A stretch of 64,000 nt of DNA from Cynocephalus volans (Eukaryota; Chordata; Mammalia; Dermoptera; Cynocephalidae), in assembly GCF_027409185.1 (NCBI RefSeq), contig NC_084464.1:47219095-47283094 (forward strand), read 5' to 3'. The notes beneath the pieces are model-generated. The model saw nothing but the letters and a program-made list of their open reading frames with translations. It was not told the DNA's origin and made no database searches. Below are positions 12,181 through 23,311 of the stretch, in pieces. A program made the position numbers and the translations under genes. Position 1 is the stretch's first letter; each line of letters starts with the position of its first letter.

Positions 12181-12814
12181 CTGTCACTATTGCGATGTCC
12201 ACTCCAGAAGGCTATTTGCATTCAGCGTGAGAATCTGAGGTTTAGACAGAAGAGAAGCAGTAACAGATACCGACTGTATACACAGTGATCTGCCAGCACG
12301 CAGCAAGGCAGGCGACGCGCCTTGCAGGCTCAGGAAGTTGACTAACCAAGGGGAAAGCTCCATGCTCTCTATAAAAGGGAGCGTGTGGTTGGCAGAACCC
12401 AAAGTAAACACGGAAAATTCATTCAAGAATTTCCTGAAGGCCTACCGTGCAGACGTAGAGGCACGTTAAGACGTTGGGAAGCAGGTAAAGAAACAAGACT
12501 AGAGTTCACAAACAGACTGATAATGATCTACCAGCTCCGGTGGGAGGCCCAAACTAGGGGAGCTTGTGCCTCCTCTGTGGAGTTGGAGAGGAAAGGTACC
12601 GGGCGGGCTCTGGTCGTCCTCCAAAAGCCCTTTCCAGCAGGCCTGGAAGCTCCCTTCCACATGGTTCCTGGAGAGAGACCCTCCAAGCCGTCCTGAAGCC
12701 ATGTGGCTGGGGCCGCAGGGTGCCCAAACCCGGTGCACATTCAAGACATGAAACCAGAGCAGAAGAGGTGCCGGAGGAAATCCAAAGAATGGGATGTTGG
12801 GGTACAAGACTCAC

Positions 12815-12875
12815 TTCCTTTGGGCTTTGTCCTTCTTGGCCTTGGTCCTTTTCTTTCGGGCCTGGAGCGCAAGCA
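12815..12875 (-). CDS. SRPK1: SRPK1 coding exon 2
   Basis: This 61-nt exon has an acceptor CTTCTGCAG just right of 12875 and a donor GTGAGT at 12809-12814. It encodes VLALQARKKRTKAKKDKAQ-RK, the basic N-terminal segment of SRPK1, ending two bases into a Lys codon. The phases at both ends agree with exon 1 and with the known protein, which continues with SETQHRG in an exon outside the window. Confidence 0.92.
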
Positions 12876-13416
12876 CTGCAGAAGAGAGGGATGGATGAAG
12901 GGCGAATGTGGAGGAAAGGAGGCCACCAAGGTGAAAGTGGAGACCTAGCAGGGGCGCCAAGCCCGGCTGAGGGGCCTGCCTGAGGGGAGGCTGCGGGGTG
13001 AGCGCCCCGGCTTCGGCGAGGCGGCCGGCCGGGTGCCTGGTGGCCCACGGGGCGCAGAGAAGCGCCCGGGCAGGATGCACCGGAGGGAGCTCGGGCCGGG
13101 TCAGGGGGCGGGCTGGCGGGGGTCTGCCTCGCCCGCCGAGGGCCGGGCCCTGTAGTGGCCCCAAGGCGCGAGCTGGACTGGCGGGGAACAAGGGGCGGTG
13201 ACGGCCGACTTCGGAGGACGCCCGGGCAGAGGGGCGCGAACCGCCAGCCCGGAGGCGGGGGTTTAGGGGCGGCGCCACCTCAGTGGAGCGGCGCCGCACG
13301 CCCGGGGACCGGACGGCGGCGATTAGGCGAAGCTCCCGGCGCTGACCCGGGCCTCGCCGGAGCAGCCCTTGCCCCTCGTGGCAGAAGCCGCTCCACCGCT
13401 CACCTTTCCGCTCCAT
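12815..13416 (-). CDS. SRPK1: SRPK1a-type long first coding exon (intron 1 retained, open in frame)
   Basis: Intron 1 (12876-13403) is 528 nt, exactly 176 codons, and has no stop in the frame set by the MERK start. Unspliced mRNA would therefore encode MERK, then 176 extra residues rich in Pro, Arg, Ala and Leu, then VLALQARKK. Human SRPK1a is a known isoform with a 171-residue N-terminal insert from this same position, reported to bind the scaffold attachment factor SAFB. Length and position fit that isoform closely. GC-rich DNA tends to leave reading frames open by chance, so this is support, not proof, of expression. Confidence 0.65.
13404..13416 (-). CDS. SRPK1: SRPK1 coding exon 1 (start codon exon)
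   Basis: The exon codes for Met-Glu-Arg-Lys plus the first base of the next codon, followed by a consensus donor GTGAGC at 13398-13403. The start is chosen because it lies inside the CpG island and the split Val codon (G + TG) joins exactly to exon 2. The 5' UTR extends rightward; its start cannot be fixed from sequence alone. Confidence 0.9.
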
Positions 13417-13546
13417 GGCGAGACCGGTAAACGCCAGGCGCCTGCGCACTCGAGTGGCGGTGACTCTGGCTCCCGCCGCGGCCCAAAACCAAGCCCGCGC
13501 ACACCCCGCCCCCAGTCCCCGCCCCGCCCCCGCCCCACGACGCCGC

Positions 13547-13556
13547 GCGCATGCGC
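13547..13556. promoter_or_regulatory. NRF1-type palindromic site
   Basis: The sequence GCGCATGCGC matches the core of the NRF1 consensus. It lies about 130 bp upstream of the SRPK1 start codon, next to a GC-box cluster. Occupancy is inferred, not shown. Confidence 0.6.
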
Positions 13557-13769
13557 GTTGGGCGCGGCGCCTACCACCTGCTCCCGAGGAGGAGGGGGGC
13601 TGTAAGAAGTGGGAGGGGGCAAAGGGGAGAAAGGCATACCGAAGGGGTGCTTGAGGCCAATGCTTAGAAGCCTGGCTAGTTTTGTTCTGTTTGTCGGATG
13701 GTATCCCCTTAGAAAAAGCGCAGAGCGAGGCATTGAGGGCTCCCCACATGCTGAGTCAGAGCTGTTCAG

Positions 13770-13870
13770 TCAATTGGGAGCTGCCTCAGTTTCCTGATCT
13801 GTGAAATGGATTTATCAGGCTTATTCTACTTCCTTCCCTGAGCTATTGTGAGAGCCATTTGAGATACTAT
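13770..13870 (+). repeat. MIR fragment
   Basis: Contains GCCTCAGTTTCCTGATCTGTGAAATGG followed by a TGTGAGAGCCATTTGAGAT block, the 3' half of MIR. Confidence 0.6.
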
Positions 13871-16350
13871 TTAAAGAAAATGGAGAGAGAGGGGGTGGGA
13901 AATTACATGTGAGAAAGGAAAGGAAGTAGGAGTAACGCAAAAGAAAGACTGGAGGGAAGGTACCTGTGACCCTATTGTCACTTAAAAAAGTTCGAAAGTG
14001 AATTTTCTCTTAAAATTTCAAATTTAAGTGAAATCTGTAAAGAAAGAAAGGGGAAGGGAGAGTAGGAACGTTTGATGTTTTCTCATTTTACCACTTCTCA
14101 TTTTGATGTTCATGACGACTTAAAGACATTTTGATGTTCATGTTCTCTCTCAACTACTCAACTCTGCCCTTGAAGCTCAAAAGCAATCATAGAAAATATG
14201 GGATGTTTGTGTTCCTATAAAGATTTATTGATGGGCAGTGAAATTTGAATTTCATATAATTTTCGTGTGTCATGAAATATTCTTTTGATCTTTTTTCAAC
14301 CATTTCAACCATTCTTAGCTCAGGCCTTAGTTTCCTAACCTCTATTGTAGAGTACTGCAACTGGTCAGGGTGGAAGCTCTGAAGACCCTTGCTCTAAAAA
14401 ATAGGACTCCAGGAGGGAAGACAGACAATCAATTGAGAAAGGAAGATGCTAGTGCAATAGTATAGCACAAGTTGAGCATAGAGGCTTGGGTGGGACTTTA
14501 CTGAGCAAAGTAACTACAGTAATTAAGTCCAGCAAGAGAGGAGGCAGCTTTGGAGCTGGGTCTTGAGAAATGTATAGGATTTTCATAGGTGGAGAAGGAG
14601 ATGTCAGGCATTCCAAAATCAGAAAATCAATTGAGCAAAAAGGCACAGACATGGGAACTTGTGGGTGGGGGCTGGGATTGAGGCTGGTAATGACTGAAGC
14701 CATGAAACGGAAGGTGAGGCTGAAAGGGTAGGTTGGTCTAATTTGGAATTTAGATAATTAATATCTGTTGCATGGAACTTGAATGATAACATTTCTGAGC
14801 ATATCGCAAAAGGAATTGGCCAAGGAAGACTGCAGCCCAGTCTCTTCCCTACTCTAAACTTGAGAATAAAAGGAGAGTTGGGGCAGAAAGTGAAGCCCTG
14901 TAGTCTGAGGATTGTGCTAGCTCAGGAAAGCCACACATAGATTAGAAAAGACAGGAGAGAGCTTGTGGCTAGGAAAAATCCCAGAACTGGGAAAGTACTG
15001 CCCACCAGAAAGTAAACTCTCAGGGTAAGGACCCTGTCTAGGTTTTCCTTGAAGTGTCCACCTTGCCTAAATAGTGTCTGGTGCTTAGTAGATGCTCAAA
15101 AATTTGACTAATAAAAGAATAAGTGATCTGTATAGTTTATGAGAAACATCAGGATGAGAGAAAGAGAGAACACTGAGAGGGGCGATATGAGAGCTATGCT
15201 AAAATCCAAGTGCGTTTCTACAGATCCATCAAAGAGGAAATATGTTCAGCTTGGCATTATTCAGTCTTACCTATTCTGACTGAGTGACCCTTGCTTCTCT
15301 AAGAGCTTGCTAACCATCTGTTTAATAACTCATTTGAGAATTTTTCCAGAGTCAATGTTAAGTTCACTAGACTGAGTTCTCAGAATTGACCATTTCTCCT
15401 TTTTAAAATCTATTTTTCTCCATTCTCCCATCATACTTTGGTTCTGCAAACTTTTTCTAAGGTCGCTATGATTGTTCATATAAGTAAGTTTGTTTTTCCT
15501 CCTATTCTAAAGCCACCCCCTTTTTTCTGTTTCTTGCTTTAAATGTAGCTTTAGAAATCACTTTCCCCCCCAAGTTCACGGCTTGGCCTAATCTAGATTT
15601 TACCCTTCCTGGAATTATTCTTAAAAGTGGTAGCTATTCTTTGGTATTCTTTTTCAATTACATGCACGCATGTAAGCACCCCTGCTGTTTTTCTACAAGT
15701 CCTTTTAAGATGGAATTATTCAGAGAGCATGAGCCGTTGTATATTTGGATGCTCAAGGGCAGTGTCAGAATTTAATTTCTAAAAAGATCCCATTCCTCTT
15801 AAGCTAACTTCTTTTCTTAAGACTACCCTGCATTTTCCGTAATGCTTCTTTGAAATCTCATCACCTAAAGTTGAGTTCACATATTTCCTCACACTCAACA
15901 TTCCCTGCCTTGATCACACAAACAATTACACTTTGTCCCAAGTTTTTATCTGAATTAAACCTAAAGTAGCACGTCCCCTTAGGGTTTCCCCTACGTCCTA
16001 CATGATGAAATGGACAATAGGAGAAAGTGAAAATATATCATATGCTTTATTTTGAATGAGATAAGATTTCTAGTAGCTGTCTGCACAATTGGAAAACCCC
16101 AGCAGAACTTTATCTTGCCTTTGTGATAATTTTATGAAGTATATTGGGAAAATATAATTATGTTCTATTCCTAAGTATCAGGAAACACAAGGTACATTCA
16201 AAAGGATAATTGATCGGATGAAGGTGTGGATAGGGTTAAGGCAAACCAGCAAGGGATGGTGAGGCATCCAGAGACTAGCAACAGCAGGAATTTTTACCAC
16301 CCCTAGGCCTGAAGGGACAAGGGAAGAGGAAGCATTACAGAACCCAGTGA
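13871..16350. other. Intergenic stretch between SRPK1 and SLC26A8
   Basis: No gene or RNA is supported. A weak L2-like piece lies near 15000-15115 (GTAAACTCTCAGGGTAAGGACC...GTAGATGCTCAAAAA). The rest is unassigned. Confidence 0.5.
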
Positions 16351-16357
16351 GAGCTTG

Positions 16358-16905
16358 TATTAGTTGGCTAGGGCTGCCATACAAAGTATCACAAACTGCG
16401 TGGCTTAAATAGATATTTATTGTCTCATAGACTAGAAGTCTGAAATCAAGGTATCCGCAGGGTTAATTCCTTCTGAGGGCTGTGAGGGAGAATATTTCAG
16501 GCCTCGTTCCTTGCCTTTTAGATGGTCATCTTCTCCCTGTGTCTCTTCATGTTGTCTTCCTTGTGTGAGATCTCTCACTGTGTCATATTTCCAATTTTTA
16601 TGGATTAGCACTCATCCTAATAACCTCATTTTATTTATTTATTTATTTATTTTGTCTTTTTCGTGACCGGCACTCAGCCAGTGAGTGCACCGGCCATTCC
16701 TATATAGGATCCGAACCTACGGTGGGAGCGTCGCCGCGCTCCCAGCGCCGCATTCTCCCAAGTGCACCACGGGCTTGGCCCCTAATAACCTCATTTTAAT
16801 TTGATTACCTCTGTAAAGACCCTGTTCTACTTGGGATACGTTCTTCGGTACTGGCGGTTAGGATTCCAACACATCTTTTTTGGAGAGACAAAGTCCAACC
16901 CATAA
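16358..16905 (-). repeat. MLT1-type LTR, interrupted by a SINE dimer
   Basis: Antisense MaLR LTR begins TATTAGTTGGCTAGGGCTGCC and ends with CAAAGTCCAACCCATAACA. A SINE inserted at 16634-16780 splits it, so the LTR is the older element. Confidence 0.8.
16634..16780 (-). mobile_element. tRNA-Ile-derived SINE, dimer
   Basis: Antisense dimer: tRNA-like unit, a TATATAGG linker, and a second tRNA-derived unit ending in an A-rich tail (TTTATT run on the plus strand). The 18-bp duplication CCTAATAACCTCATTTTA (16616-16633, 16781-16798) is perfect, so the insertion is fairly recent. Confidence 0.9.
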
Positions 16906-17844
16906 CAGAGCTGTAACACTAAGAAAGGGCTGCCTGACCGCAGCTGTACCCTTTGATAAACCCAGCAGGGTGAGAGAGAGCAGGGAAAAAAATACCCAGC
17001 ATCTTTCTTCTCTCATTCTCTCAGGCTACTGTCCCCTTTTGAAAAACCCAACTGGAAGATAGAAGGCAAGGGAGCCCAGGTGATACAGTGCATATGAGCC
17101 AGCCTCCCAGGGCACAGAGAAGGGTGGAGAAGGGTGGAGAGCAGATCTGGAGGGCCAAACGGAGAACATCCAGCACAGCCTGTCTGGGCAGTTGATACAC
17201 CCAAAGCAGCTAGCACTTTCCAAGCAGGGAAGTTGGCCTCTTTTTTCCCTGATCTTTGGAGAAGCTTGAGAACTGAAGTTGCTTGGAGATATCCCTCTTT
17301 CTGGCTTTGTTCTATAAAAGCTTAAGCTTCACAAGGAAATTGTGTTGGGGTGAAAGGTTGGGGTGAGTAGGTAGAGGAGATAAAGAATAAAGGCCTTGGC
17401 TTGGTTGGGTGGGAATAGAGGCAGTAGCTAGGAGGAAAGGGAGCGGATTCTCTAAGAATGTGGAGATTACGTTACAGAAATTGGTGGTTCCTGAGGCAGG
17501 TAGGGCCCTTGTTCTCCCTGAAAATGTTCTGGGGAGGCAGCAAGGGAGATGGAGTCTCCCTTATACTTTGTTATGCTGTTCAAAGCCTAATTTATACCAC
17601 AGGTGTTAGTAAAATGGGTTTTTGATGGTGAAAAGAGTTGCTTTTTAATTTGTGTAATGTTAGCAAGGGCTGTCATTGGCAAAATTTCTGGTACTCAGTT
17701 ACTCTGAATTACTTTGTTGTAACCGCTTTCTGATTAGAATATTTGCTAACTACTCCTGACATGGAAAATGCTGATTACAACCCAAGCTGCACATGGTTAT
17801 AACTTCAAGTAACTAGTACCTACAAATGTCATCCTATCTTTTCT
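16906..17844. other. Intergenic stretch, nothing recognised
   Basis: No supported gene or repeat; short ORFs on both strands look like chance. Confidence 0.45.
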
Positions 17845-17929
17845 AAAAGTTTTATTTTATTTATTTTATTTTTTTAAATTTTATTTTGTCGATATACATT
17901 GTGGTTGATTATTGTTGCCCCTTACCAAA

Positions 17930-18047
17930 ACCTCCCTCCCTCCTCCCTCTCCTCCCTCCCCCCCAACAATGTCCCCTCTGTTTGCTTGTCGTATCAACTT
18001 CAAGTAATTGTGGTTGTTATATCTTCTTCCCCCGCCCCCCCCCCCGG

Positions 18048-18104
<57 letters not shown>
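17930..18104 (-). repeat. L1 3' UTR pyrimidine/G-rich tract and (TG)n
   Basis: On the plus strand a CCTCCC tract (17932-17965) and C run (18030-18045) are followed by a long TG repeat (18051-18104). The order mirrors that at 3455-3600 in the other L1. Confidence 0.9.
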
Positions 18105-18107
<3 letters not shown>

Positions 18108-18169
18108 TTATTTATTTATTTTTAGCTCCCACCAATAAGTGAGAACATGTGGTATTTCCCTTTCTGTGC

Positions 18170-20497
18170 CTGACTCGTTTCACTTAATATAATTCTCTCA
18201 AGGTCCATCCATGTTGTTGCAAATGGCAGTATTTCATTCTTTTTTATACCTGAGTAGTATTCCATTGTGTAGATGTACCACATTTTCCGTATCCACTCAT
18301 CCGATGATGGACATTTGGGCTGGTTCCAACTCTTGGCTATTGTAAAGAGTGCTGCGATGAACATTGGGGAACAGGTATACCTTCGACTTGATGATTTCCA
18401 TTCCTCTGGGTATATTCCCAGCAGTGGGATAGCTGGGTCATATGGTAGACCTATCTGCAATAGTTTGAGGAACCTCCATATCATTTTCCATAGAGGCTGC
18501 ACCATTTTGCAGTCCCACCAACAATGTATGAGAGTTCCTTTTTCTCCGCAACCTCGCCAGCATTTATCGTTCATAGTCTTTTGGATTTTAGCCATCCTAA
18601 CTGGGGTTAGATTGTATCCCAGTGTGGTTTTGATTTGCATTTCCCGGATGCTGAGTGATGTTGAGCATTTTTTCATATGTCTGTTGGCCATTTGTATATC
18701 TTCCTTAGAGAAATGCCTACTTAGCTCTTTTGCCCATTTTTTAATTGGGTTGCTTGTTTTTTTCTTGTAAAGTTGTTTGAGTTCCTTATATATTCTGGTT
18801 ACTAATCCTTTGTCAGATGTATATTTTGCAAATATTTTCTCCCACTCTGTTGGTTGTCTTTTAACTCTGTTAATTGTTTCTTTTGCTGTGCAGAAGCTTT
18901 TTAGTTTGATATAATCCCATTTGTTTATTTTTCCTTTGGTTGCCCGTGCTTTTGGGGTCATATTCATGAAGTCTGTGTCCAGTCCTATTTCCTGAAGTGT
19001 TTCTCCTATGTTTTCTTTAAGAAGTTTTATTGTTTCAGGGTGTATATTTAAATCCTTAATCCATTTTGAGTTGATTTTAGTATATGGTGAGAGGTATGGG
19101 TCTAGTTTCATTCTCCTGCATATGGATATCCAGTTATCCCAGCACCATTTGCTAAAGAGGCAGTCCCTTCCCCAATGAATAGGCTTGGTGCTTTTCTCAA
19201 AGACCAGATGGCAGTAAGTGTGTGGGTTGATTTCTGGATTCTCTGTTCTATGCCATTGATCAGTGTGCCTGTTTTTATGCCAGTACCGTACTGTTTTGGT
19301 TATTATAGCTTTGTAGTATAGCTTAAAGTCAGGTAGTGTTATGCCTCCAGCTTTATTTTTTTTGCTCAGCATTGCTTTGGCTATGCGTGGTCTTATATTA
19401 TTCCATATAAATGATTCATTGATCTTTTGTATTGTTTTTTGGGTTTCAATTTCATTCAGTTCTGCTCTGATCTTAATGATTGCTTTCCGTCTGCTAACTT
19501 TAGGTTTGGATTGTTCTTGTTTTTCTAGTTCTTTAAGGTGAAGTGTTAGGTTGTTCACTTGCCATCTTTCCATTCTTCTGAGGTGAGCATTTAATGCAAT
19601 AAATTTCCCCCTTAATACTGCTTTTGCAGTATCCCACAGGTTTTGGTATGATGTATCATTATTTTCATTAGTTTCAATAAATTTTTTGATTTTGTGCTTG
19701 ATTTATTCTTGGACCCATACGTCATTAAGTAGAATGCTGTTTAATTTTCATGTGTTTGTATAGTTTCCAGAGTTTCGTTTGTTATTAATTTCTAGTTTTA
19801 ATCCATTGTGGTCTGAGAAAATACATGGGATAATTCCAATTTTTTTGAATTTATTGAGACTTGATTTGTGACCTAATATGTGATCTATCCTGGAGAATGA
19901 TCCATGTGCTGCTGAGAAGAATGAATATTCTGAGGTTGTTGGGTGGAATGTTCTGTAGATATCTGCCAATTCCAATTGGTCTAGAGTCTTGTTTAGATCT
20001 TGTGTTTCTCTACTGATTCTTTGCTTAGATGATCTGTCTAATATTGACAGTGGGGTGTTCAGGTCCCCTGCTATTATGGTATTAGTGTCTATTTCCTTCT
20101 TTAGTTTCAATAGAGTTTGTTTTGTAAATCTGGCTGCTCCAACATTGGGTGTGTACATATTTATGATAGTTATGTCTTCTTGATGCATCTGTCCTTTTAT
20201 CATTAAGTAGTGTCCCTCATTGTCTCTTTTTATGGTTTTTAGTTTAAAGTCTATTTTGTCAGACATAAGAATAGCTACTCCAGCTCATTTTTCTTTTCTG
20301 TTTGCATGGTAAATCTTTTTCCATCCTTTCACTCTTAGTCTGTGTGAATCTTTATGGGTGAGGTGGGTCTCTTGTAGGCAGCATATAGTTGGGTCCTCCT
20401 TTCTGATCCAATCAGCCAGTCTGTGTCTTTTGATTGGGGAATTTATGCCTTTTACATTAAGAGTTGTTATTGAAATGTGTTGATTTATTCCTAGCAT
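18170..20497 (-). pseudogene. L1 ORF2 with in-frame loss of reverse transcriptase
   Basis: The start carries the endonuclease (NVKGINSPIKRHRLADWI, CLQETHL; later IIAGDLNTPLS and RIDHILGHK, ending in SDHNGLKLEI). A stop near 20284 and a gap at 19574-19747 interrupt it. After the linker ...[11 protein letters not shown] the frame jumps directly to [18 protein letters not shown], the region after the reverse transcriptase, and then stays open to the C-terminal Cys domain. About 570 residues are missing relative to a normal L1 ORF2. Confidence 0.9.
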
Positions 20498-20801
20498 TTT
20501 ATTGGTTGTTTGGTTGTCTTAGGTGTCTTTTGTTCCTTGCTTTCTGATTTACTGTTTGGTTTCTGTGTTTGTTGGTTCCTTAGGTTGTAGATAGCGTTTT
20601 TGTTTGCTTGTTTTCTCTTCATGGATGCCATTTTTATTATACTAGTGGGTATTGAGTTTTCTTGGGTTTTTATGGCAGTGGTAGTTATTTTTCAGGAACC
20701 AAACCCAGTACTCCCTTGAGGATTTCTTGTAAGGGTGGTCGTGTGGTAGTGAACTCCCGCAGTTTTTCTTTGTCTGAGAAATATACTATTTGCCCTTCAT
20801 T

Positions 20802-21653
20802 TCAGAAGGATAGCCTTGCAGGGTAGAGTATTCTTGGCTGGCAATCTTTGTCTTTTAGTATTTTGAAAATATCATCCCATTCCTTTCTAGCTTTTAGGGT
20901 TTGTGATGAAAAGTCTGATGTTAGCCTGATTGGGGCTCCCTTATAGGTGATTTGACGCTTCTCTCTTGCAGCTTTTAAGATTCTCTCTTTGTCTCTGAGT
21001 TTTGCCAATTTGACTATGAAATGTCTTGGAGAAGGCCTTTTTGGGTTGAATACGTGTGGAGATCGTTGAGCTTCCTGGATCTGAAGATCTGTGATTTTTC
21101 CTATACCTGGGAAGTTTTCTGCCACTATTTTGTTGAATATGTTTTCAATGGAATCTCCATTTTCCTCCCCTTCTGGAATACCCATGACTCGGATATTTGA
21201 GTGCTTAAGGTTGTCTGATATCTCTCTCAGATTTTCTTCCATGTCTTTGATTCTTTTTTCTTTTTTTTGTCTGCTTGTGTTATTTCAAACAGCCCATCTT
21301 CAAGTTCGGAGGTTCCCTCTTCAACTTCGACAAGCCTGCTGGTTAAACTCTCCGTTGTGTTTTTTATTTCGCTGAATAACTTCTTCAGTTCAGCAAGTTC
21401 TGCTATATTTTTTTTCAGGACATTGATTTCCTTGTACATTTCCTCTTTCAGGTCCTGTATACTTTTCCTCATATCATCATGATGTCTAGCTGAGTTTTCT
21501 TGTATCTCATTCAGTTTCCTTAGAATTATCACTCGAAATTCCTTGTCAGTCATTTCAAGTCCTTTCTTGTTCTATAGGATCTAGAGTTTGAAATTTATTA
21601 ACTTTTGGTGGTGTACTTTCTTGATTTTTTGTATTTCTGGTATCTTTTTTTTG
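20802..21653 (-). pseudogene. L1 ORF1 (RNA-binding protein), disrupted
   Basis: The first part has a short N-terminus then a coiled coil (LKKNIAELAELKKLFSEI, LTSRLVEVEEGTSELE). The second part is the RRM and C-terminal domain (SNIRVMGIPEGEENGDSI, RHFIVKLAKLRDKERILKA). A stop just before MTDKEFR and a frame change near 21240 break it. ORF1p coats L1 RNA as a trimer in intact elements. Confidence 0.88.
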
Positions 21654-23301
21654 ATGTTTATTCATTGTGGCAGGGGGTTTCACAGTCCACCGGTTTGAGA
21701 CTATTGACTAACCAAGATGTTGCTGTGGTTGCCAATTTCGTATGGGTACTTCCGTGACTGCTCTGTTGGCCTCTAGTGCCTTGTGTGTGTGGTTGCCTCG
21801 GGTCTTGGGCCTCTCTGGGGAGCCACCTCTCTGGTCAGCTTGGACTCTGCTGGGCTGCTGGATCACGGGGTGGTACCACAGGGTGTGCGGTCTCTGCTGA
21901 GCTTCCACTTCCCGTGCAGGACTTCTCCCTGTTCCGTGTGCTCTGGCTGGGGCTGTTGGATCATGCAGTGGCGAGTCTCCACCTCCCTAGCTGGAAGTCT
22001 CCCCGCTCTGTGCGCACTGGGCTGGGCTGGAACGTGTCTTCTGCAACCCTCGTCTATCAGCTGGGCCTTCAAGACCCTGCTCAGCACCGCCTCGCCCAGG
22101 AAGTCTACCAGGTTTCTGCTAGGCGCAGACGACTGGTCGTTCTGGGTGCCTTTGTAGCACTGTGTAGATCTTTCTCGGGACTTTTCACCTTCTTCCTTGT
22201 ATCGCGGTTATTTGTGTACTTGTCTTATCTCCCACACCAGAACGTGAGCTCCTCGGGGGAGGAGCCCGCAGCACACGGTTCACCTTTGAATCCCCCCCGA
22301 GCGGACCGAGTCGGGTGCCCTCCCGCAGTCAGCTCTCTGGCAGGTTTAAGCGAACTCGGGAACTATGACCACGTTATTCCTAACCAGAAATTGGTTAGGC
22401 GTTTTTCCGAACTGGTGGCCACAGAGATGGTATCTGCCTCCCGGTAACAGGAAGTTTACGGGGGGCCAGAGCCCAGGGTGCGGTGGAGTGACAGTCGGCC
22501 CAGCCCGCACTTCCTTGCCCTCCCGATGCTGGCCGGGGAAGCCCCATGCCACCAGCCCCGCCAGAGAACCACGGAGGGAGTGGGAGGGGAGGCTGGCCCG
22601 GAGGCCCCGGGAAGCCCCGCACCAGGGCAAACAAGTGGGAAGGCTCAGTGAGGAGCTGAGCCGGGCGAGGAGGACAGGCCTGGCCGAGCCGGGCCGGAGC
22701 TGCCACCACCTGAGAAAATGGAGGCAGCCCCAGGGCCGGTGAGTGGCCCGGTGGGGCAGGCGGAAGCCGGGTGGGCGTCCACCCCCTGAGCAGGGCCGGG
22801 CCGGGGGTCACTCACAGGGCTGTGTCAGGTCGGGCGGCTCCCTCTCTGCCTCTGTGTCATCGCTGTCCCCGTTCTCGGCGGCCGCCGCCTCGGGCTGCTC
22901 ACTCGGTCCCGCGGCACGGCTTTGGCGCTTCCAGGAATCTTCTTTTATGGTGGCCTGAAACCTTAAATCCTGAATAGGGCAGCTGGCTGCCTTCAGCGTG
23001 GCCCCAGCCTCCGGGATCCTGGCAGCATCAACAGCAGCCCCGGCGCCATGTTCCCTGTTTAGAGACTTGCTTTTACAGCTAAGAAACAGTTCTTTTCCTG
23101 CTCCATACTTCAAAGCTGTTGCCTGTAAATGAGGCAGCCTCTCCTGCCAAGGGCAAAGTGGCAGTCAGCCCCCATGACTGGCCACCAGCAGCGGTCCTCC
23201 CTTAAGAGATGGCAAGAGGAAGGTCCACAAGTTTCCTGGCTGCCTAAGGCCCAGTGGTCGCCTTTTCCACCTCAGCTACTCCGTGCCAACCGCCGCAGCC
23301 A

Positions 23302-23311
23302 CCGCCATCTT
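23302..23311 (-). promoter_or_regulatory. YY1 motif at the L1 5' end
   Basis: On the L1 strand the sequence is AAGATGGCGG, at the first bases of the element. This is the conserved YY1 position that sets the start of L1 transcription. Its presence shows the 5' end is intact. Confidence 0.75.

Larger units (their letters stand above)
1..13416 (-). other. SRPK1: SRPK1 gene, 5' end (partial; rest lies left of window)
   Basis: SRPK1 is a serine/threonine kinase that phosphorylates RS domains of SR splicing factors in cytoplasm and nucleus. Only the start of the gene is here: exon 1 with the ATG at 13414-13416, exon 2 at 12815-12875, and at least 12.8 kb of the following intron running off the left edge. 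The identification rests on the N-terminal peptide MERK + VLALQARKKRTKAKK, which matches the known SRPK1 start. I searched the minus strand of 1-12814 by eye for the next exon (acidic, SDDDEQEDPNDYCKG-like) and found none. The kinase domain is outside the window. The downstream neighbour on the same strand order is SLC26A8, as in human 6p21. Confidence 0.9.
12950..13570 (-). promoter_or_regulatory. SRPK1: CpG-island promoter of SRPK1
   Basis: A sharp GC-rich, CpG-rich block stands out from AT-rich surroundings and covers exon 1. Upstream of the ATG there is a run of GC boxes (CCCCGCC type, 13504-13536) and a perfect NRF1-like palindrome GCGCATGCGC at 13547-13556. A half site TGCGCA lies near 13443. 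No TATA box is seen, as usual for a broad housekeeping promoter. Transcription starts probably lie between about 13420 and 13560. Divergent plus-strand transcription is possible but nothing coding is seen there. Confidence 0.85.

Noticed and set aside
13417-13749. Upstream extension of the SRPK1 frame to an ATG at 13749
   Set aside because: The known SRPK1 start is MERK at 13414-13416, and the upstream part lies in promoter sequence.
12554-13797. Many long ORFs on both strands in the CpG island (e.g. 12564-12983 plus, 13323-13733 minus)
   Set aside because: High GC lowers stop frequency. Only the frame joining MERK to VLALQARKK has support; the others lack recognisable similarity.
18273-18770. 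165-codon plus-strand ORF (and its twin on the minus strand at 2740-3237)
   Set aside because: Both are antisense shadows of L1 ORF2, found in the two related L1 copies.
21776-22447. 223-codon plus-strand ORF in GC-rich DNA
   Set aside because: It is antisense to the L1 5' UTR; no host protein is recognised.
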